DNA from: Clostridiales bacterium
GTDB lineage: Bacteria; Bacillota; Clostridia; Saccharofermentanales; Saccharofermentanaceae
Reading direction: 5' to 3'
DNA length: 8,223 nt
Assembly (NCBI GenBank): GCA_016930475.1
Contig: JAFGGR010000206.1
Span: 1 to 8,223, forward strand
Position 1 is the stretch's first letter. Each line of letters opens with the position of its first letter. This document shows, in pieces, positions 5,908 through 8,223 of the stretch. The translations under genes and the position numbers were made by a program. The notes under the pieces were generated by a model. The model was not told the DNA's origin. It worked only from the letters and a program-made list of their open reading frames with translations, and did no database searches.

Positions 5908-7617
5908 ATGAGAAATAAGGATTACCCGCTCTACGAGACGACCGTTTTTGAGGATTTTCGGATCATGACCGAAAATGTCGCCAACCGCTATCCCGATCGA
6001 ACGGCATTTTCGTTCAAGAAAAAGCCGACGGACAAAGAGGTCGTACGGGTCACGTTCGCGCAGGCCGGAGAGTATATCCGAAACCTCGGGACCGGCTTGA
6101 TCTCAATGGGCTATTCTGATCAACACGTTGCTTTGATCGGCGAGAGCTCGTTTGAGTGGGTGTGTTCCTATTTCGCATTGATGTCGATCGGATCGGTCGT
6201 GGTACCGATCGATAAGGAGCTTCCCACATCGGACATGATCGATATTTTGACTGCCGCGGAGTGCGAATATGTCGTGATGAGCCCGTCGATCGCCGCGAAA
6301 GCGGAGGCTTTCGGGGCGAAGCTCCCTGTGATCAAAGGATATATCTGCTTCGGCGAATCCGATATTTCCGGGACGGTGCCGATCGAAGATGTCGTGGAGA
6401 AGGGCGCGGAGCTTTTCGAGCAAGGGGATCGATCCTATTACGAATACAAGATCGATACGGATCGACTCGCGACGATTGTCTTTACGTCCGGGACGACCGG
6501 CAAGGGCAAGGGCGTCATGCTGTCGCAGAAGAACATCGTCCTCGATATGACCAACGGGATGTACTTTTTCGCGCTGACGCCGCGGACCATCAATTTCTTG
6601 CCGCCGCATCACACCTTCGGATCGACGGTCAATTTCGTCGGGCATTTCGCACAGGGCGTCGAGGTGTACCTGTCGTCCGGCCTGCGCTACATCGCGCAGG
6701 AGATCAAGGAGCAACGGCCGACACATCTGATCCTCGTGCCCTTATTTCTCGAAAAGCTGAATGCCCGCATCTGGGCTAAGGCCGAGGAAACCGGGAAAGA
6801 CAAGCTTCTCCGCCGCATGATGAAGATCAGCAACGCGCTTCGAAAGGTCGGGATCGACTTGAGGCGCAAGCTCTTTAAGAGCGTTCTTGAGGGCTTTGGC
6901 GGCGAGTTGGAGCTCGTGATCTGCGGCGGTGCCGCGCTCAAGCAGGATATCATTGATACCTTCGACGCGATCGGCGTGACGGTTCTGAACGGCTATGGGA
7001 TCACCGAATGTGCGCCGCTGGTGTCCTGTAATCGAAACCATTACCGGAAGCAGGGCAGTGTCGGCAAACCGATCAAGGAAGAGATCATCAAGATCCGCGA
7101 GCCGAACGAGAACGGCGAGGGAGAGATCTGCGTCAAAGGCCCGAATGTCATGCTCGGCTACTATAACGACCCGGAGGCGACTGCCGAAGCGTTCGACGAG
7201 GAAGGTTTTTTCCGGACCGGCGACTTCGGGCGCCTCGATGATGAAGGCTGGCTTTATATCACGGGACGGCTGAAAAACCTGATCATTTTAAGTAACGGTA
7301 AGAATGTTTATCCGGAGGAGATCGAACTGAAGATCTCGCAGATCCGCGGCGTAGAGGAAGTGGTCGTATACGCCGGCGAGAGCCGGTCTCAGAAGGACAA
7401 GGAAACGATCGTCGCGGAGATTTTCCCGAATAAGGACATTCTCGCGGCAGATGGGGTGACGGATGTAAAGGGCTATTTTGATGAGAGAATCAGGGAGCTG
7501 AACAAGGGAATGGTCTCCTACCGCGCGGTCGGTCAGGTCAAACTGCGCGACGAGGAGTTCGAGAAAAACACCTCGAAGAAGATCGTCCGATTCCGAATCG
7601 ACAAGAGCGTCGAATAG
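5908..7617 (+). CDS. AMP-forming long-chain acyl-CoA (or acyl-ACP) synthetase
   Basis: A 569-aa adenylate-forming enzyme that activates a carboxylic acid with ATP and transfers it to CoA or an acyl carrier. Motifs in order: the phosphate-binding loop TSGTTGKGKG at 193-202 after IVF, an LPPHHTFGS segment at 231-239, CGGAAL at 339-344, the adenine-binding NGYGITE at 361-367, TGD at 437-439 (ribose binding), and the hinge GRLKN at 453-457 continuing through SNGKNVYPEEIE. The C-terminal A10 motif reads EKNTSKKIVR at 552-561; Lys558 is the expected catalytic lysine, and the Gly usually before it is replaced by Lys557. YGITECAP and the overall length fit the FadD-like long-chain group, but the chain length and the acceptor cannot be read. 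ATG 5908 has AGGAG at 5896-5900; an in-frame TTG at 5887 is rejected because the SD lies within that extension. It appears to be transcribed alone. A copy of its last codons lies in the downstream repeat. Confidence 0.92.
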   Translation: MRNKDYPLYETTVFEDFRIMTENVANRYPDRTAFSFKKKPTDKEVVRVTFAQAGEYIRNLGTGLISMGYSDQHVALIGESSFEWVCSYFALMSIGSVVVPIDKELPTSDMIDILTAAECEYVVMSPSIAAKAEAFGAKLPVIKGYICFGESDISGTVPIEDVVEKGAELFEQGDRSYYEYKIDTDRLATIVFTSGTTGKGKGVMLSQKNIVLDMTNGMYFFALTPRTINFLPPHHTFGSTVNFVGHFAQGVEVYLSSGLRYIAQEIKEQRPTHLILVPLFLEKLNARIWAKAEETGKDKLLRRMMKISNALRKVGIDLRRKLFKSVLEGFGGELELVICGGAALKQDIIDTFDAIGVTVLNGYGITECAPLVSCNRNHYRKQGSVGKPIKEEIIKIREPNENGEGEICVKGPNVMLGYYNDPEATAEAFDEEGFFRTGDFGRLDDEGWLYITGRLKNLIILSNGKNVYPEEIELKISQIRGVEEVVVYAGESRSQKDKETIVAEIFPNKDILAADGVTDVKGYFDERIRELNKGMVSYRAVGQVKLRDEEFEKNTSKKIVRFRIDKSVE

Positions 7618-7750
7618 AGAAACCAGTGATATTAGCAGGCCGGTTATTTTTGGGGCTGACTTGTCGATACGACGAATCGACAAGAGCGTCGAATAGAGAA
7701 ATAATAAATATTTGCAGTCTGGTTTTTTAGGCCGGGATTTCGATCCGACC
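7594..7750. repeat. Imperfect tandem duplication (79-bp unit) of the synthetase 3' end
   Basis: Positions 7594-7622 and 7673-7701 are identical over 29 bp and cover the last codons, the TAG stop and the following bases of the synthetase gene. The rest of each unit remains alignable (ATATTAGCAG versus ATATTTGCAG, then CGGTTATTTTT versus TGGTTTTTTA, then TCGATACGAC versus TCGATCCGAC), at roughly 60-65% by eye. The unit is 79 bp, so the second copy is in another frame and not coding. A weak trace of a third unit start may exist near 7742-7765. Confidence 0.85.
7660..7684. repeat. Inverted repeat spanning the duplication junction
   Basis: CTTGTCGAT (7660-7668) and ATCGACAAG (7676-7684) form a perfect 9-bp stem with a 7-nt loop. 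One arm is the end of repeat copy 1 and the other the start of copy 2, so the hairpin exists only because of the tandem arrangement. No U-run follows. Confidence 0.6.
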
Positions 7751-7766
7751 GATCGAATTAACGTGA

Positions 7767-7806
7767 AGCCTCGAAAAGCCGTGCACGAGAACGGTTTTTC
7801 GAGGCT
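7767..7806. terminator. Long hairpin, possible terminator or RNA 3'-end structure
   Basis: AGCCTCGAAAAGCCGT (7767-7782) pairs with ACGGTTTTTCGAGGCT (7791-7806): 16 pairs, one of them G-U, with an 8-nt loop. It is about 150 nt after the synthetase stop and 95 nt before the next -10 element, a position suited to ending the synthetase transcript. No proper U-run follows the stem on either strand, so intrinsic termination is uncertain. Confidence 0.5.
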
Positions 7807-7901
7807 CTTCGGAGATGTCGAAAAAATCGCCAAGCGGGCAAGATAATGATAAGATTCGTACATTTTTTGCAGAATAGTGGAAGTATTACGAAAAGATAAA
7901 C

Positions 7902-7912
7902 TATAATATAAT
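7902..7912 (+). promoter_or_regulatory. Probable -10 region of the cellulase gene
   Basis: Two overlapping TATAAT hexamers (7902-7907 and 7907-7912) share one base. The best -35 candidate for the second is TATTAC at 7884-7889 (17 bp away), which is weak. The predicted leader is about 75 nt. Confidence 0.5.
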
Positions 7913-7925
7913 CGTTGAGGTCTGT

Positions 7926-7966
7926 TCCGTTGAACGAAGAGGAAACTCCTTTTCGAGGGATACGGA
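7926..7966 (+). ncRNA. Structured leader hairpin upstream of the cellulase gene (class not recognised)
   Basis: CGAAGAGGA (7935-7943) pairs with TCCTTTTCG (7947-7955) around AAC, with one G-U pair. An outer stem TCCGT (7926-7930) with ACGGA (7962-7966) encloses it across an asymmetric internal loop. It sits between the -10 and the SD. It matches no riboswitch consensus I can recall; an mRNA-stabilising leader or chance folding is equally possible. Confidence 0.35.
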
Positions 7967-7995
7967 TCATTTGCTTGTGCTTTGGGGGAGTGACC

Positions 7996-8223
7996 ATGAA
8001 GAAACTTATGAAATCCTTTTCTTTCCTTCTGATTTTGACTCTGCTGCTCACTGTTTTTTCCGCTGCGCTTATGGCAGCGGGAGAGGCGGACAGCATTCTG
8101 GGAAACGATAATGTTCGTAAGCCCAGTGAAGGCGGCGCGCTTCAGGTCATTGAGATCGACGGACAGATGACACTGGCCGACGCGCAGGGGAGAAAGATCC
8201 AATTGCGCGGCATGAGCACACAC
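7996..8223 (+). CDS. Secreted glycoside hydrolase family 5 endoglucanase, N-terminal part only
   Basis: The first 76 codons are visible and the frame runs open off the window. Residues 1 to about 28 are a Sec signal peptide: MKKLMK, a hydrophobic core FSFLLILTLLLTVF, then small residues SAALMAAG with cleavage likely between about 24 and 31. After a short linker, LQVIEIDGQMTLADAQGRKI leads into QLRGMSTH at 69-76. The pattern 'L.d..G..vqLRGMSTHG' marks the first strand of GH5 cellulases, which hydrolyse beta-1,4-glucans outside the cell. The catalytic glutamates lie beyond the window, so activity cannot be confirmed. ATG 7996 has a GGGGGAG SD at 7984-7990; an in-frame GTG at 7990 overlaps the SD and is unlikely. 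Its own -10 and leader suggest independent transcription. Confidence 0.85.
   Translation, partial: MKKLMKSFSFLLILTLLLTVFSAALMAAGEADSILGNDNVRKPSEGGALQVIEIDGQMTLADAQGRKIQLRGMSTH

Larger units (their letters stand above)
7618..7995. other. 378-bp intergenic region upstream of the cellulase gene
   Basis: No convincing gene lies here. From left to right it holds the tandem duplication, a hairpin at the repeat junction, a 16-bp inverted repeat, an AT-rich promoter region near 7860-7912, and a structured leader with the cellulase ribosome binding site at 7984-7990. Confidence 0.7.

Noticed and set aside
7594..7701. The 29-bp exact repeats considered as a CRISPR remnant or attachment-site pair
   Set aside because: There are only two copies, the intervening 50 bp is alignable with the sequence after the second copy, no cas or integrase gene is present, and the first copy is coding. 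Tandem duplication explains it.
7288..8223. A 311-codon minus-strand open frame at the right end of the window
   Set aside because: It runs antisense to both the synthetase C-terminus and the cellulase signal peptide, across an intergenic region with promoter elements. The plus-strand products are clearly recognisable and explain the DNA better.

Overview
The window looks like a chromosomal segment of an anaerobic Firmicute, probably a clostridial lineage of moderate GC content. This is an inference. It rests on purine-rich Shine-Dalgarno sites of the GGAGG type, sigma-A-like promoters, the clostridial style of FtsX-type permease, and the start of a secreted family-5 glycoside hydrolase. I cannot name a species.

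Layout. (1) Positions 97-3727, minus strand: a tight three-gene operon of a TetR/AcrR-type repressor, an ABC ATPase of the LolD/MacB class and a two-module FtsX-like permease. Translational-coupling overlaps (ATGA and TAATG) join the genes. The promoter has a -35 and -10 spaced 17 bp apart. One perfect palindrome built on the TGACTG/CAGTCA element fills its spacer and a second lies just downstream, a strong picture of autorepression. (2) 3728-4057: a regulatory gap holding that promoter, an extended -10 promoter for the next gene, and a short leader that can fold into either a terminator-like hairpin or a competing hairpin. (3) 4058-4774, plus: a four-helix membrane protein with a Lys-rich N-terminal tail and a C-terminal His/Cys motif. 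(4) A 13-bp-stem terminator lies between this gene and the convergent gene at 4878-5666, which encodes a DUF937 (YidB-like) protein with a long histone-H1-like Lys/Thr/Ala/Pro tail. (5) 5908-7617, plus: an AMP-forming acyl-CoA (or acyl-ACP) synthetase. (6) 7618-7995: an intergenic region with an imperfect tandem duplication of the synthetase 3' end, two further inverted repeats, a -10 element and a structured leader. (7) 7996 to the window edge: the first 76 codons of an exported GH5-type endoglucanase.

The TetR-ABC operon is one functional unit, an efflux or envelope-remodelling transporter under its own repressor. The remaining genes are separate transcription units with no evident shared pathway. 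The less ordinary signals are the double operator, the alternative leader hairpins before the membrane protein, the neighbouring proteins with similar Lys-rich tails, and the 79-bp duplication that carries a silent copy of the synthetase's last codons. I see no mobile element, CRISPR array, tRNA or rRNA, and no clear evidence of a wholly new system.
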